This document shows positions 33,271 through 42,043 of a stretch of DNA of 64,000 bases, piece after piece. The stretch lies in assembly GCA_035532295.1 (NCBI GenBank), contig DATKRH010000292.1, positions 22,776 to 86,775 on the forward strand, written 5' to 3'. Each line of letters starts with the position of its first letter. The first letter of the stretch is position 1. The position numbers were made by a program, and so were the translations under genes. Source of the DNA: DASUBV01 sp035532295 (GTDB lineage Bacteria; Actinomycetota; Actinomycetes; Streptosporangiales; Streptosporangiaceae). Below the pieces are notes generated by a model. It was not told the origin of the DNA and did no database searches. It saw only the letters and a list, made by a program, of their open reading frames with translations.

Positions 33271-34749
33271 GTGACAACCTCGGCCACGCGCGCTAGCAAT
33301 GTCAGTCCGGACGGCGGCGCCGGGAGCCGGGCGCCCGGCGCCGCCGGGCGCCCGCTGGTGGTCACCGGTGCGATCGCGGCCGGGGCCGCCGCGGCGGCCG
33401 GCCTCGCGGTGCTCACCCTGCTCGTGCTCGTCGGCTGGATCGCGGCGCCGCACGCCGGGCTCGGGCTCACCGGCGTGCTGCGCACGGCCGCGATGCTCTG
33501 GCTGATCGGGCATCATGTCGGATTCGCCCTGCCGGGCTCCGGGCGAATCGGCATGCTGCCGCTGGGCCTGGTCCTGCTGCCGGGGGCCCTGCTCTGGCGA
33601 GCGGGACGCTGGGTGGTGCGCGCCGGGGGCGTCATCCGGCTCCGGCACGTCGGGTACGCCGCGCTGGCCCTGGCGGTGCCCTACGCCCTGGTGGCAGGCG
33701 CGCTCGCGCTGGCGAGCCGGTCAGCGCAGGCCGAGCCGTCCGCCCCGCAGGCGGTGGTCTGCGGGTTCCTGCTCGCGCTGGTCGCCGGCGGACTCGGCGG
33801 CGCGCGCGCCCGGGCACCGTGGGCTCAGCTCACCCGCCTGCTCCCGGACCGGCCGCGCTCGGTGATCATCGGCATGGTGGGCGCGCTGGCGGTGCTGGTG
33901 GTCAGCGGCGCCGTTCTGGTCGGCGGGTCGCTGGCGACGCACCTCGGCCAGTACGCCGCGCTGAGCCGCACCCTGGACCCGGGCGCCATCGGGTCGGTGC
34001 TGCTGCTGGTGACGCAGATCGCGTACGTGCCGAACGCGGTCGTCTGGGCGATCGCCTTCACACTTGGCCCCGGATTCGCGTTCGGGACCGGCACGATGGT
34101 GGCGCCCACCGGGGCAGCGCTCGGGCAGCTGCCCGCGTTTCCGCTGCTGGCGGCGCTACCCCAGGGAATGCACGGCGGCGGAGTGCAGAGCGGCGGTGTG
34201 CAGAGCGGCGCGCCGCCCTGGCTGAGCATCGCGGTGCTCGCGCTGCCCTACGTGGCGGGCTGCGTGGCCGGGCTGTTGCTCGTCCGGGCCGCCCCGACAC
34301 CGGCGCTCGAGGCCGCGCCCCTGTGGGGCCTGGCCTGCGGTGCGGCGACCGGCGGTGTGCTCGGCGTGCTCGCTGCCTTCTCCGGCGGCCCGCTAGGTGA
34401 CGGCCGACTGGCCGCCGTGGGCCCGTCGGGCTGGCAGGTCGGCGCGGTCGCGGCGCTGGAGATCGGCATTTCCAGCGCGGTCACGGCCGGCGTCGCGAAC
34501 TGGCTCCGGCTCGGCGGCCGGGTCCGGCGGCCCGCCCCGGCGCAAGGTGCCGCGGGCGTCGCGGGGAGTGCCGCGGGGGGTGCCGCGGGCGTCGCGGGGG
34601 ACCCCGGTCAGCGCTCCCCGTCCTGGCTGCCCCGGCCGCGGCGCAGCGGCGAGGAGGCCGACGACACTCATACGATCTACCTCGACCCATGGGCGGGTGA
34701 CGCGGCCAGCGCGCCGCCGCCGCCGCGCGGGCCGTCGGCGCTGCCGTAA
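33271..34749 (+). CDS. perM: PerM / DUF6350 family integral membrane protein
   Basis: The 492-residue protein has about 10-12 hydrophobic helices and a Gly/Ala repeat-rich cytoplasmic tail. Its position between sucCD and purN is the same as that of perM in mycobacteria, where PerM supports cell division and persistence. The assignment rests on this context and the membrane topology. The GTG start is taken 79 bases after sucD. No catalytic motif is seen. Confidence 0.72.
   Translation: MTTSATRASNVSPDGGAGSRAPGAAGRPLVVTGAIAAGAAAAAGLAVLTLLVLVGWIAAPHAGLGLTGVLRTAAMLWLIGHHVGFALPGSGRIGMLPLGLVLLPGALLWRAGRWVVRAGGVIRLRHVGYAALALAVPYALVAGALALASRSAQAEPSAPQAVVCGFLLALVAGGLGGARARAPWAQLTRLLPDRPRSVIIGMVGALAVLVVSGAVLVGGSLATHLGQYAALSRTLDPGAIGSVLLLVTQIAYVPNAVVWAIAFTLGPGFAFGTGTMVAPTGAALGQLPAFPLLAALPQGMHGGGVQSGGVQSGAPPWLSIAVLALPYVAGCVAGLLLVRAAPTPALEAAPLWGLACGAATGGVLGVLAAFSGGPLGDGRLAAVGPSGWQVGAVAALEIGISSAVTAGVANWLRLGGRVRRPAPAQGAAGVAGSAAGGAAGVAGDPGQRSPSWLPRPRRSGEEADDTHTIYLDPWAGDAASAPPPPRGPSALP
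34546..34606 (+). repeat. Gly/Ala-encoding direct repeats in the perM tail
   Basis: Copies of gccgcgggcgtcgcgggg and shorter variants (34546-34563, 34582-34599) encode the AAGVAG repeat of the C-terminal tail. Confidence 0.7.
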
Positions 34750-34772
34750 GGGGGCGCTGCCGTAAGGGGGCG

Positions 34773-35450
34773 CTAGCCCTGCTGGCCGGGGTGCGACTGG
34801 ATCGCATGCAGGAGCTCGCGCGCGCACGCCTGCTGGGCTGCGTTGCTCGTGGCGTTGTTCGTGCACTGCTCGTAGGTCGTGAGTTGCCTGGCGAAGATGA
34901 TCCCGACAAATGCCAGCAGCGACAGGACCACCGACACGACGCCGAGGATCACCGCCGCCACGGAGCCGGGCGGCCGCGCTGCGTCCTCCTGGCGTGCCCG
35001 CCGCGCCGCCGACGCCCCGAGCACCCCGGCCGCCACACCGACGACCAAGGCGAAGCCCACGAGGTAGCTGGCATGACCGGCCTGATTGGCCGCAGCGAGC
35101 GCGAGCAGGCTCAGCAGGCCGAAGATCGCGGCGGCGAGCGCTCGCTGGCGCAGTTCCCGCCGCGGCATCGCGGTGGGCCGAGCCGACCGCTGTGCACGCG
35201 CGGGACCTGGCGGTGGTACACGCGCGGGACCTGGCGGGGTCATCGGCATGCCAGGCCCTTGCTGGCCGCCCGGCCCCGGCAACGGTCCAGGTCCCGGTGC
35301 GGGAACCGCTGGCTCGTCGGGGAAGAACAGCCTCGGCAGCGTCCCGCTCGCGGGCTCGGAGCCTGCGGTGGGCGACGGCGGAGTCTGGTCGGCGGACAGC
35401 TCGGGTCCTCTCTGGTGCGGTGCGCCCGGTGTGAGCGTGCAGGCCGCCAC
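34773..35450 (-). CDS. DUF4190-like membrane protein with Pro-rich N-terminus
   Basis: The 225-residue protein has a disordered Pro/Gly/Ala-rich first half (about 1-95). Three hydrophobic helices follow (about 107-125, 132-153 and 165-190), then a short extracellular or cytoplasmic tail with two Cys residues (EQCTNN, QACARE). The layout matches DUF4190-type proteins of unknown function. The start is uncertain because no good ribosome site precedes the GTG. It converges on perM with a 23-base gap. Confidence 0.6.
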   Translation of the reverse strand: MAACTLTPGAPHQRGPELSADQTPPSPTAGSEPASGTLPRLFFPDEPAVPAPGPGPLPGPGGQQGPGMPMTPPGPARVPPPGPARAQRSARPTAMPRRELRQRALAAAIFGLLSLLALAAANQAGHASYLVGFALVVGVAAGVLGASAARRARQEDAARPPGSVAAVILGVVSVVLSLLAFVGIIFARQLTTYEQCTNNATSNAAQQACARELLHAIQSHPGQQG

Positions 35451-35576
35451 CAGTCCGGGCGATTGTTCGCGCGGGCAGCCTGGCGCTTTTTCGATAACGC
35501 GGTGGCGGGGGCCAGCCTAGCTGGTGCAGGACCTCTTGCCAGGGCCGGATGGTCCAGGTCGCGACGACCTTGTCGA

Positions 35577-35712
35577 TCACGAACGGGTCGCCGTGCCCCG
35601 CGGAGTGGCGGTGACCAGGCCCGCGGCGGCGAGGACCTTGAGGTGCTGCGACACGGCGGGCCGGCTCACGGGGAGGTCGGCGGCCTCCCACCGGACCTGC
35701 CTGGCGGCCGGG
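35577..35712 (-). pseudogene. Remnant of an ArsR-family helix-turn-helix gene
   Basis: On the minus strand a frame ending at 35577 reads DLPVSRPAVSQHLKVLAAAG and then LVTATPRGT, a textbook ArsR recognition helix and wing. No start or N-terminal part exists; upstream the frame runs into the methyltransferase gene. Just downstream, another frame reads VIDKVVATWTIRPWQEVL, which looks like continued coding after a frameshift. I judge it a decayed regulator. Confidence 0.5.
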
Positions 35713-36517
35713 TAGCGATGAGCACGGTGGCATTGAGCTCGTCGGAGCTGGCCACCTGCGCGATCAGGCCGTCCCGGGCCACGATGTCGGTCGCCAGCGA
35801 CGCCTGGCGCTCGCTGGTCTCGAACAGCAGGTGACCGCCGGGCGCCAGCCAGCGCGCCGCCGCCGCGCTCACTCGCCGCAGTACGTCCAGGCCGTCCGCG
35901 CCGCCATCGAGCGCCACCCGGGCCTCGTGCACGCGGGCCTCCGGGGGCAGCAGCCCGACCTCCTGCGAGGGTACGTAAGGCACGTTGGCGAGCAGGACAT
36001 CGACCCGGCCCGCCAGCGCGGCGGGCAGCGGTTCGTACAGGTCGCCCTGGTATACCTGGCCACGGGCTACCTGGCCACGGGTGGCGCCGATGTTGCGGCG
36101 GGCGCACGCCACCGCGGCCGGGTCGATGTCGGCGGCATGCAACTCGACCTCGCCCTGCGCGGCGGCCAGCGCGGCCAGCGCGGCGCCGAGGGCCCCCGAG
36201 CCGCAGCACAGGTCAACGACGACGGCCCGCGGCCGGGTGCGGGCGGCGGCCTGGCGGACGAGGAACTCGGTGCGGCGGCGGGGCACGAAGACGCCGGGGT
36301 CCACGGCTATCCGCAGGCCGCAGAACTCCGCCCAGCGCAGGACGTGTTCGAGGGGCAGGCCGGCGACTCGCTGGTCCACCAGGGCGGCCAGGTCGGCCGG
36401 CGTCCGGGCTGCGGCGACGAGCAGCCGGGCCTCATCCTCGGCGAAGACGCAGCCGGCCGCTCGAAGCCTGGTGACGATGCCGGGTGGCGGTGAGTCGGGG
36501 GGTGGGGAAGCTGACAT
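35666..36517 (-). CDS. Putative protein N5-glutamine methyltransferase (PrmC/HemK-related)
   Basis: The 283-residue SAM-dependent enzyme has a PrmC-like N-terminal helical part (PLEHVLRWAEFCGLRI...PGVFVPRRRTEFLV). The SAM-binding loop is VVDLCCGSGALGAALA, and NVPYVP replaces the NPPY glutamine-binding motif. The NVPY variant is typical of an actinobacterial PrmC paralogue family whose target is unknown. Its 3' end overlaps the ArsR remnant. Confidence 0.85.
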   Translation of the reverse strand: MSASPPPDSPPPGIVTRLRAAGCVFAEDEARLLVAAARTPADLAALVDQRVAGLPLEHVLRWAEFCGLRIAVDPGVFVPRRRTEFLVRQAAARTRPRAVVVDLCCGSGALGAALAALAAAQGEVELHAADIDPAAVACARRNIGATRGQVARGQVYQGDLYEPLPAALAGRVDVLLANVPYVPSQEVGLLPPEARVHEARVALDGGADGLDVLRRVSAAAARWLAPGGHLLFETSERQASLATDIVARDGLIAQVASSDELNATVLIATRPPGRSGGRPPTSP

Positions 36518-36558
36518 GGAGGCGCCTTTCGGAGTCCGACGGGCGCTGCGTCAGTTCC

Positions 36559-36633
36559 CTAGGCCGGGTGGCGGACCGGGTGGGCCGGCCGGCCGTGAGA
36601 GGAGAGCGCCCCGAGCCTGATCTGGCCGTACAT
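36559..36633 (-). CDS. Possible 24-residue leader peptide before the methyltransferase
   Basis: ATG at 36633 follows AGGAGGTGAGACCC, a near-perfect Shine-Dalgarno. The frame reads MYGQIRLGALSSHGRP and ends in HPVRHPA before TAG. It ends 41 bases upstream of the methyltransferase start on the same strand, so it could be a leader peptide. No homologue is known to me. Confidence 0.35.
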   Translation of the reverse strand: MYGQIRLGALSSHGRPAHPVRHPA

Positions 36634-36720
36634 GGGTCTCACCTCCTCGCCGAGTGCACTGCTGGACATGGCAACACTACCGGAGCGTGCGACCGCCCCC
36701 TAGTTCAGGCCGCCACCTTG

Positions 36721-36777
36721 TACGCTGAAATGTCCAGGTCAACCGCGCGCACGAGTCATCGAAGGAGCCACACCGTT
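36721..36777 (+). promoter_or_regulatory. purN -10 box and unusual ribosome-site/start arrangement
   Basis: TACGCT (36721-36726) fits a -10 box; transcription would start near 36733, just past the in-frame ATG at 36730. AAGGAG (36762-36767) is followed after 7 bases by GTT AGC CAC, not by ATG, GTG or TTG. Confidence 0.4.
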
Positions 36778-37386
36778 AGCCACTCGCGACTGGTCGTCCT
36801 GGTGTCCGGGACGGGCAGCAACCTGCAGGCCCTCCTGGATGCCACGGCCGACCCGGCGTTCGGGGCCACCGTCGTGGCCGTGGGTGCCGACCGGGACGGG
36901 ATCGCCGGGCTCAGCCGGGCGCAGGCCGCTGACGTGCCGACCTTTGTCAGGAGGGTCAAGGACTTTGCGGATCGCCAGGCGTGGGACCGGGCGCTGGCGG
37001 CCGACTGTGCCGGGTTCACGCCGGATCTGATCGTCCTGGCCGGCTTCATGAAGCTGGTCGGGCCCGAGTTCCTCCGTCAGTTCGGCGGGCGGGTGATCAA
37101 CACGCACCCGGCCTTGCTACCGTCGTTTCCCGGCATGCACGCTCCGGCGGACGCGCTCGATCACGGCGTGAAGCTGACCGGCTGCACCATCTTCCTGGTG
37201 GACTCGGGGACGGATACCGGGCCGATCGTCGCGCAAGCGGCCGTTCCCGTACACGATGATGACGACGAGTCGGCCCTGCATGAGCGGATCAAGCTGGCGG
37301 AGCGATCGCTGCTGGTGGAGACCGTGGGCCAGATGGTCCGCGGCGGCTGGTCCATGGCGGGCCGGAAAGTGAGGATCGGGCCTTGA
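36730..37386 (+). CDS. purN: Phosphoribosylglycinamide formyltransferase
   Basis: The enzyme formylates GAR in de novo purine synthesis. LVVLVSGTGSNLQALLDA, GGRVINTHPALLPSFPGMHA and VDSGTDTGPIVAQAAVPV hold the folate and phosphoribosyl sites; Asn, His and Asp catalytic residues are present. The ATG at 36730 gives 218 residues, but typical PurN starts about 15 residues later, at a GTT preceded by a perfect AAGGAG site. The start is therefore unresolved. It overlaps purH by 4 bases. Confidence 0.88.
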   Translation: MSRSTARTSHRRSHTVSHSRLVVLVSGTGSNLQALLDATADPAFGATVVAVGADRDGIAGLSRAQAADVPTFVRRVKDFADRQAWDRALAADCAGFTPDLIVLAGFMKLVGPEFLRQFGGRVINTHPALLPSFPGMHAPADALDHGVKLTGCTIFLVDSGTDTGPIVAQAAVPVHDDDDESALHERIKLAERSLLVETVGQMVRGGWSMAGRKVRIGP

Positions 37387-38957
37387 CGAAGGTGGCCATC
37401 AGGCGCGCGCTCATTAGCGTCTACGACAAGGCCGGGGTCGCCGAGCTGGCCGTGGCCCTGGACGGTGCCGGGGTGGAGATCGTGTCGACCGGCAGCACGG
37501 CGGCGACGATCTCGGCGGCCGGCGTCCCGGTGACCCCCGTCGAGCAGCTCACCGGATTCCCCGAGTGCCTGGACGGCCGGGTCAAGACCCTGCATCCGGC
37601 GGTGCATGCGGGCCTGCTGGCCGACCTGAGCAAGGCCAGCCACCGCGACCAGCTCGCGGACCTGGACATCGCGCCGTTCGACCTGCTCGTCTCCAACCTG
37701 TATCCGTTCGAGCAGACCGTGGCGAGCGGGGCCAGCCCGGCGCAGTGCGTGGAGCAGATCGACATCGGCGGCCCGGCCATGGTCCGCGCCGCCGCTAAGA
37801 ACCACGGCACCGTCGCCGTGGTCACCAGCCCGGACCTGTACCCGGACGTGCTGGCGGCCATCGGCGACGGCGGGTTCACGCTCGCCCAGCGGCGCAGGCT
37901 CGCGGCCCAGGCCTACGCGCATACCGCGGCCTACGACGCGGCGGTCGCCTCCTGGTTCGCTTCCGTCTACGCCCCCGACGCGGCCGCCGCCGATAGCGGC
38001 TGGCCCGATGTGACCGCCGCCCTGTGGACCCGGCGGGACGTGCTGCGCTACGGCGAGAATCCGCACCAGCGTGCCGCCCTTTACGTCCGGGGCGGGGGGG
38101 GCGACCGGGCGGGCGGCATCGCCACCGCCGAGCAGCTGCACGGCAAGGCGATGTCCTATAACAACTACGTGGACGCCGACGCCGCCCGGCGGGCGGCCTT
38201 CGACTTCGCCGAGCCCTGCGTCGCGATCATGAAGCACGCCAACCCGTGCGGGATCGCCGTCGCCGCCGACCTCACGCAGGCACACCGCCGGGCGCACGAG
38301 TGCGACCCGGTTTCGGCTTTCGGGGGCGTGATCGCGGCCAACGGCGTCGTGACCGAGCAGCTCGCCGCCCAGATCGCCGGCATCTTCACCGAGGTGATCA
38401 TCGCACCGGACTTCGAGCCGGCCGCCCTGGACATCCTGGCCGGGCGCAAGAACCTGCGGCTGCTGCGCTGCCCGTCGCCCGAGCCGGGCCCCGGCATCGA
38501 ATCGCGGCCGGTGAGCGGAGGGCTGCTCATGCAGACGGTGGACCGGGTCACCGAGCCCGGCGACGACCCGTCCGGCTGGCAGCTCGCCACGGGCGAGCCG
38601 GCCAGCGCGCAGACGCTGGCCGACCTGCGGTTCGCCTGGAAGGCGTGCCGCAGCGTGAAGTCCAACGCGATCCTGCTCGCCGCCGGGCAGGCTAGCGTCG
38701 GGATCGGCATGGGCCAGGTCAACCGCGTCGACGCGGCGCGCCTGGCGGTGGAGCGAGCCGGCGACCGGGCCGCCGGGGCCGTGGCCGCCAGCGACGCCTA
38801 CTTCCCGTTCCCCGACGGGTTCGAGGTGCTGGCCGGGGCGGGCATCCGGGCGGTCGTCGAGCCGGGCGGCTCGGTCCGTGACCAGCTCGTCATCGACGCG
38901 GCGCAGGCTGCGGGCGTCACGCTGTATTTCACGTGGGTGCGGCACTTCTACCACTGA
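37383..38957 (+). CDS. purH: Bifunctional AICAR formyltransferase / IMP cyclohydrolase
   Basis: The 524-residue enzyme carries out the last two steps to IMP. The N-terminal MGS-like cyclohydrolase has ALISVYDKAGV and DGRVKTLHPAVHAG. The C-terminal transformylase has MKHANPCGIAVA and ends YFTWVRHFYH, as in all PurH. The TTG start overlaps the purN stop; a GTG three codons later is an alternative. folD, which supplies one-carbon units, follows after 148 bases. Confidence 0.94.
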   Translation: MTKVAIRRALISVYDKAGVAELAVALDGAGVEIVSTGSTAATISAAGVPVTPVEQLTGFPECLDGRVKTLHPAVHAGLLADLSKASHRDQLADLDIAPFDLLVSNLYPFEQTVASGASPAQCVEQIDIGGPAMVRAAAKNHGTVAVVTSPDLYPDVLAAIGDGGFTLAQRRRLAAQAYAHTAAYDAAVASWFASVYAPDAAAADSGWPDVTAALWTRRDVLRYGENPHQRAALYVRGGGGDRAGGIATAEQLHGKAMSYNNYVDADAARRAAFDFAEPCVAIMKHANPCGIAVAADLTQAHRRAHECDPVSAFGGVIAANGVVTEQLAAQIAGIFTEVIIAPDFEPAALDILAGRKNLRLLRCPSPEPGPGIESRPVSGGLLMQTVDRVTEPGDDPSGWQLATGEPASAQTLADLRFAWKACRSVKSNAILLAAGQASVGIGMGQVNRVDAARLAVERAGDRAAGAVAASDAYFPFPDGFEVLAGAGIRAVVEPGGSVRDQLVIDAAQAAGVTLYFTWVRHFYH

Positions 38958-38965
38958 GGGTGCCG

Positions 38966-39031
38966 GGCCTGGCCTGGCCTGGCCTGGCGGGGCCGGGGGC
39001 CTGGGCCTGGGCCTGGGCCTGGGCCTGGGCC
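38966..39031 (+). repeat. CCTGGC / GGGCCT short tandem repeats between purH and folD
   Basis: A cctgg-type repeat is followed by 5.5 copies of the hexamer gggcct (38998-39031) in the purH-folD gap. Confidence 0.85.
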
Positions 39032-39105
39032 GCCGGCTCGTTTCCGCGGGCGCGCCGGAGCCCGGCCCGCGCCTTTGCCGCGGTCATCGGGCACAATGGC
39101 GCGCG

Positions 39106-39954
39106 ATGACAGCGACGATTCTGGACGGCAAGGCGACAGCCGCCGCCATACGCGAAGACCTGACCGGCCGTGTCGCCAGGCTGACGGCGGCCGGCCTGAC
39201 GCCGGGCCTGGGCACCATCCTGGTCGGCGACGACCCGGGCAGCCGGTCCTACGTCAACGGCAAGCACCGGGACTGCGCCCAGGTGGGCATCCTCAGCATC
39301 CGCCGGGACCTGCCCGCTGACGCGACGCAGCGGCAGGTGGAGGATGCGGTCGCCGAGCTGAACGCGGACCCGGCGTGCACCGGCTACATCGTGCAACTGC
39401 CGCTGCCCGCCGGCCTTGACGCTCAGCGCGTGCTGGAGCTGATCGACCCGGCCAAGGACGCGGACGGCCTGCATCCGATGAACCTGGGCCGGCTGGTGCT
39501 CGGCGAGCCCGCGCCGCTGCCGTGCACGCCGCGCGGCATCGTGGAACTGCTCCGGCGCTTCGACGTCCCGATCGCGGGCGCCGAGGTGACCGTGATCGGG
39601 CGCGGGATCACGGTCGGCCGCTCGCTCGGCCTGCTGCTCACCCGGCGCAGCGAGAACGCGACCGTCACGCTCTGCCACACCGGCACCCGGGATCTCGCCG
39701 GGCACACCAGGAAGGCCGACATCATCGTCGTGGCGGCCGGCCGCCCCGGCCTGCTCACCCCGGACATGGTCAGCGCGGGCGCGGCGGTTCTCGACGTGGG
39801 CATCAGCCGGACCGCGGAAGGCCTGGTCGGAGACGTCGATCCGGGCGTCGCGAAGGTGGCCGGCTACCTGGCCCCGATGCCGGGCGGCGTCGGGCCGATG
39901 ACGCGGGCGATGCTGCTGAGCAACGTGGTCGAGGCTGCGGAGCGGCGGGCCTGA
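39106..39954 (+). CDS. folD: Methylenetetrahydrofolate dehydrogenase / cyclohydrolase
   Basis: The 282-residue enzyme interconverts methylene-, methenyl- and formyl-THF. SRSYVNGKHRDCAQVGI carries the catalytic Tyr-Lys pair; GYIVQLPLPAGLD, TPRGIVELL, VIGRGITVGRSLGLLL (NADP loop) and MPGGVGPMTRAML are all present. It supplies 10-formyl-THF for PurN and PurH just upstream. Confidence 0.94.
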   Translation: MTATILDGKATAAAIREDLTGRVARLTAAGLTPGLGTILVGDDPGSRSYVNGKHRDCAQVGILSIRRDLPADATQRQVEDAVAELNADPACTGYIVQLPLPAGLDAQRVLELIDPAKDADGLHPMNLGRLVLGEPAPLPCTPRGIVELLRRFDVPIAGAEVTVIGRGITVGRSLGLLLTRRSENATVTLCHTGTRDLAGHTRKADIIVVAAGRPGLLTPDMVSAGAAVLDVGISRTAEGLVGDVDPGVAKVAGYLAPMPGGVGPMTRAMLLSNVVEAAERRA

Positions 39955-40140
39955 TCCGGGGGAGCGGGCCTGATCCGGGGGTTTCCGCGGGGCACCGGGC
40001 GCGCGGCCCAGCACCTACCAGTGGGTAAAGTCGCTACCGGCGTGGCTGCCCGGGCCCCGGGGTGCGAGGCGGGCCAGCCGGTTTGACAGGCTTTACCCTG
40101 CCGCTGCCTGCCACGGGCGGATGATGGCAGGACGCAGGGC

Positions 40141-40160
40141 AGGTTTGCAGAGGTTTGCAG
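40141..40160 (+). repeat. Direct repeat before etfB
   Basis: The 10-mer aggtttgcag occurs twice in tandem, just ahead of the etfB ribosome site. Confidence 0.6.
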
Positions 40161-40180
40161 AGGGAGGTCGGCCGCCGGTC

Positions 40181-40960
40181 ATGAACATCGTCGTCTGTGT
40201 GAAGCAGGTTCCGGATACCTGGTCGGAGCGGACGCTCCGGCCGGATGACAGCACGCTGGACCGCGGCGCGGCCGATGCCGTGATGAACGAGCTCGATGAG
40301 TACGCGATCGAGGAGGGCCTGCGGCTGACCGAGGCGCTGGGCGGCGAGGTCACGGTCCTGTCGGTCGGCCCGGAGAAGGCGGCCGAGACCATCCGCAAGG
40401 CCCTGTCGATGGGCGCCGACAAGGCGGTGCACGTCAGCGACGAGGCGCTGCACGGCTCGGACGCGCTGGTGACGTCGGAGGTCATCGCCAAGGTGCTGAG
40501 CCGGATCGGCTTCGACCTGGTCATCCTCGGCTCGGAGTCCACCGACGCCCGGATGGGCGTGATGGCGGCGATGCTGGCCGAGCGGCTGAGCGTCCCGCAG
40601 ATGTCGTTCGCCAGCAAGGTGGAGACCGACGGGACCGCCATCACCATCAACCGGCAGGCGGACTACGGCTACGACACGGTCGAGGCGACCCTGCCGGCCG
40701 TGGTGAGCGTGGTCGAGAAGATTAACGAGCCTCGGTACCCCTCGTTCAAGGGGATCATGGCGGCCAAGAAGAAGCCGGTGCAGACGCTGAGCCTGGCCGA
40801 CCTGGAGATGGATGCGGCCCGCGCGGGTCTGGCCGCTAGCGCCACCGAGGTAGTCAGCTTCGCCAAGCGGCCGCCGCGTCAGGCGGGCACCATCGTGACC
40901 GACGAGGGAGACGGCGGCGCCAAGGCGGCCGAGTTCCTCGCCGCGCGCAAGTTCATCTGA
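40181..40960 (+). CDS. etfB: Electron transfer flavoprotein beta subunit
   Basis: The 259-residue subunit binds AMP in ETF and takes electrons from acyl-CoA dehydrogenases. MNIVVCVKQVPDTW, VMNELDEYAIEEGLRL and the signature VEATLPAVVSVVEKINEPRYPSFKGIMAAKKK are typical. AGGGAGG precedes the ATG at a rather long spacing. etfA follows after 51 bases. Confidence 0.94.
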   Translation: MNIVVCVKQVPDTWSERTLRPDDSTLDRGAADAVMNELDEYAIEEGLRLTEALGGEVTVLSVGPEKAAETIRKALSMGADKAVHVSDEALHGSDALVTSEVIAKVLSRIGFDLVILGSESTDARMGVMAAMLAERLSVPQMSFASKVETDGTAITINRQADYGYDTVEATLPAVVSVVEKINEPRYPSFKGIMAAKKKPVQTLSLADLEMDAARAGLAASATEVVSFAKRPPRQAGTIVTDEGDGGAKAAEFLAARKFI

Positions 40961-41011
40961 CTGTGGACTGGTTTTCCGAGCACGGGCTTAATCGCGGAAG
41001 GGCGGCCGTAC

Positions 41012-41968
41012 ATGGCTGAGATCCTGGTACTCGTCGAGCACACCGGCGAGACGGTCAAGAAGGTCACCTGTGAGCTGCTGACCCTCGCCCGCGCCTACGG
41101 CGAGCCGGCCGCGGTGTGGACCGGCGAGGGCGCGCAGGCCGGCCGGGCGCGGCTGGCCGAGTTCGGCGCGGCGAAGGTCTATGTCGCCGACAGCAAGGAC
41201 TTTGACGACTACGTGGTGGCGCCCAAGGCGGAGCTGCTGGCCGAGCTCGTCGCGCAGAAGTCGGCGGCGGCCGTCCTGGTGGCGGCCACCGCCGAGGGCC
41301 GCGAGGTGGCCGCTCGCCTGGCGGTGAAGACCGGCTCGGGAATCCTGACCGACGTGACCGGGCTGGCCGGTGAGCTCGTCGGCGAGCAGTCCATCTTCGG
41401 CGGCGCGATTACGGTCCAGTCGAAGGTGGCTGCCGGAACGCCGATCATCGCGGTCCGGCCCAATGCCGTCACCCCCGAGCCGGCGCAGGGCGCGGCGGAC
41501 CTCGAGCCGGTCTCGATCACCGTCAGCGACGCGGCCAAGGGGGCGCACGTCACCGGGCGTGTCGAGCAGGAGCGCGGCGAGCGCCCGGAGCTGACCGAGG
41601 CGGCCATCGTCGTGTCCGGCGGTCGCGGGGTCGGCGCCGGCGAGAACTTTGCCCTGATCGAGAGGCTGGCGGACGCGCTCGGCGCCGCTGTCGGCGCGTC
41701 CCGAGCGGCCACCGACGCCGGCTGGTACCCACATCAGTTCCAGGTCGGGCAGACCGGCAAGACCGTCTCGCCGCAGCTGTATCTCGCCTGCGGAATTTCC
41801 GGCGCGATTCAGCACCGGGCGGGCATGCAGACCTCCAAGACGATCATGGTGGTCAACAAGGATCCCGAGGCGCCCATCTTCGAGCTCGCCGATTACGGCG
41901 TCGTCGGCGACCTGTTCAAGGTCCTCCCGCAGCTGATTGACGAGATCGAGAAGCGATCGCAAGGCTGA
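41012..41968 (+). CDS. etfA: Electron transfer flavoprotein alpha subunit
   Basis: The 318-residue subunit binds FAD. IVVSGGRGVGAGENF, VGASRAATDAGWYPHQFQVGQTGKTVSPQLYLACGISGAIQH and VVNKDPEAPIFELADYGVVGDLF are the family motifs. With EtfB it passes electrons to the quinone pool through an ETF dehydrogenase not in this window. Confidence 0.95.
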   Translation: MAEILVLVEHTGETVKKVTCELLTLARAYGEPAAVWTGEGAQAGRARLAEFGAAKVYVADSKDFDDYVVAPKAELLAELVAQKSAAAVLVAATAEGREVAARLAVKTGSGILTDVTGLAGELVGEQSIFGGAITVQSKVAAGTPIIAVRPNAVTPEPAQGAADLEPVSITVSDAAKGAHVTGRVEQERGERPELTEAAIVVSGGRGVGAGENFALIERLADALGAAVGASRAATDAGWYPHQFQVGQTGKTVSPQLYLACGISGAIQHRAGMQTSKTIMVVNKDPEAPIFELADYGVVGDLFKVLPQLIDEIEKRSQG

Positions 41969-41985
41969 GCCCGCGGTGCTCTCGG

Positions 41986-41997
41986 GTCAGATCTGAC
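41986..41997. promoter_or_regulatory. 12-bp palindrome after etfA
   Basis: GTCAGATCTGAC is perfectly self-complementary, begins 17 bases after the etfA stop and lies 62 bases before the cysteine desulfurase start. It may be an operator for the latter or part of a weak terminator. Confidence 0.3.
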
Positions 41998-42043
41998 TGT
42001 GAGCCAGAGCGGGCGCGGGCGGCCCGCACCGTCCGATCGCGGC

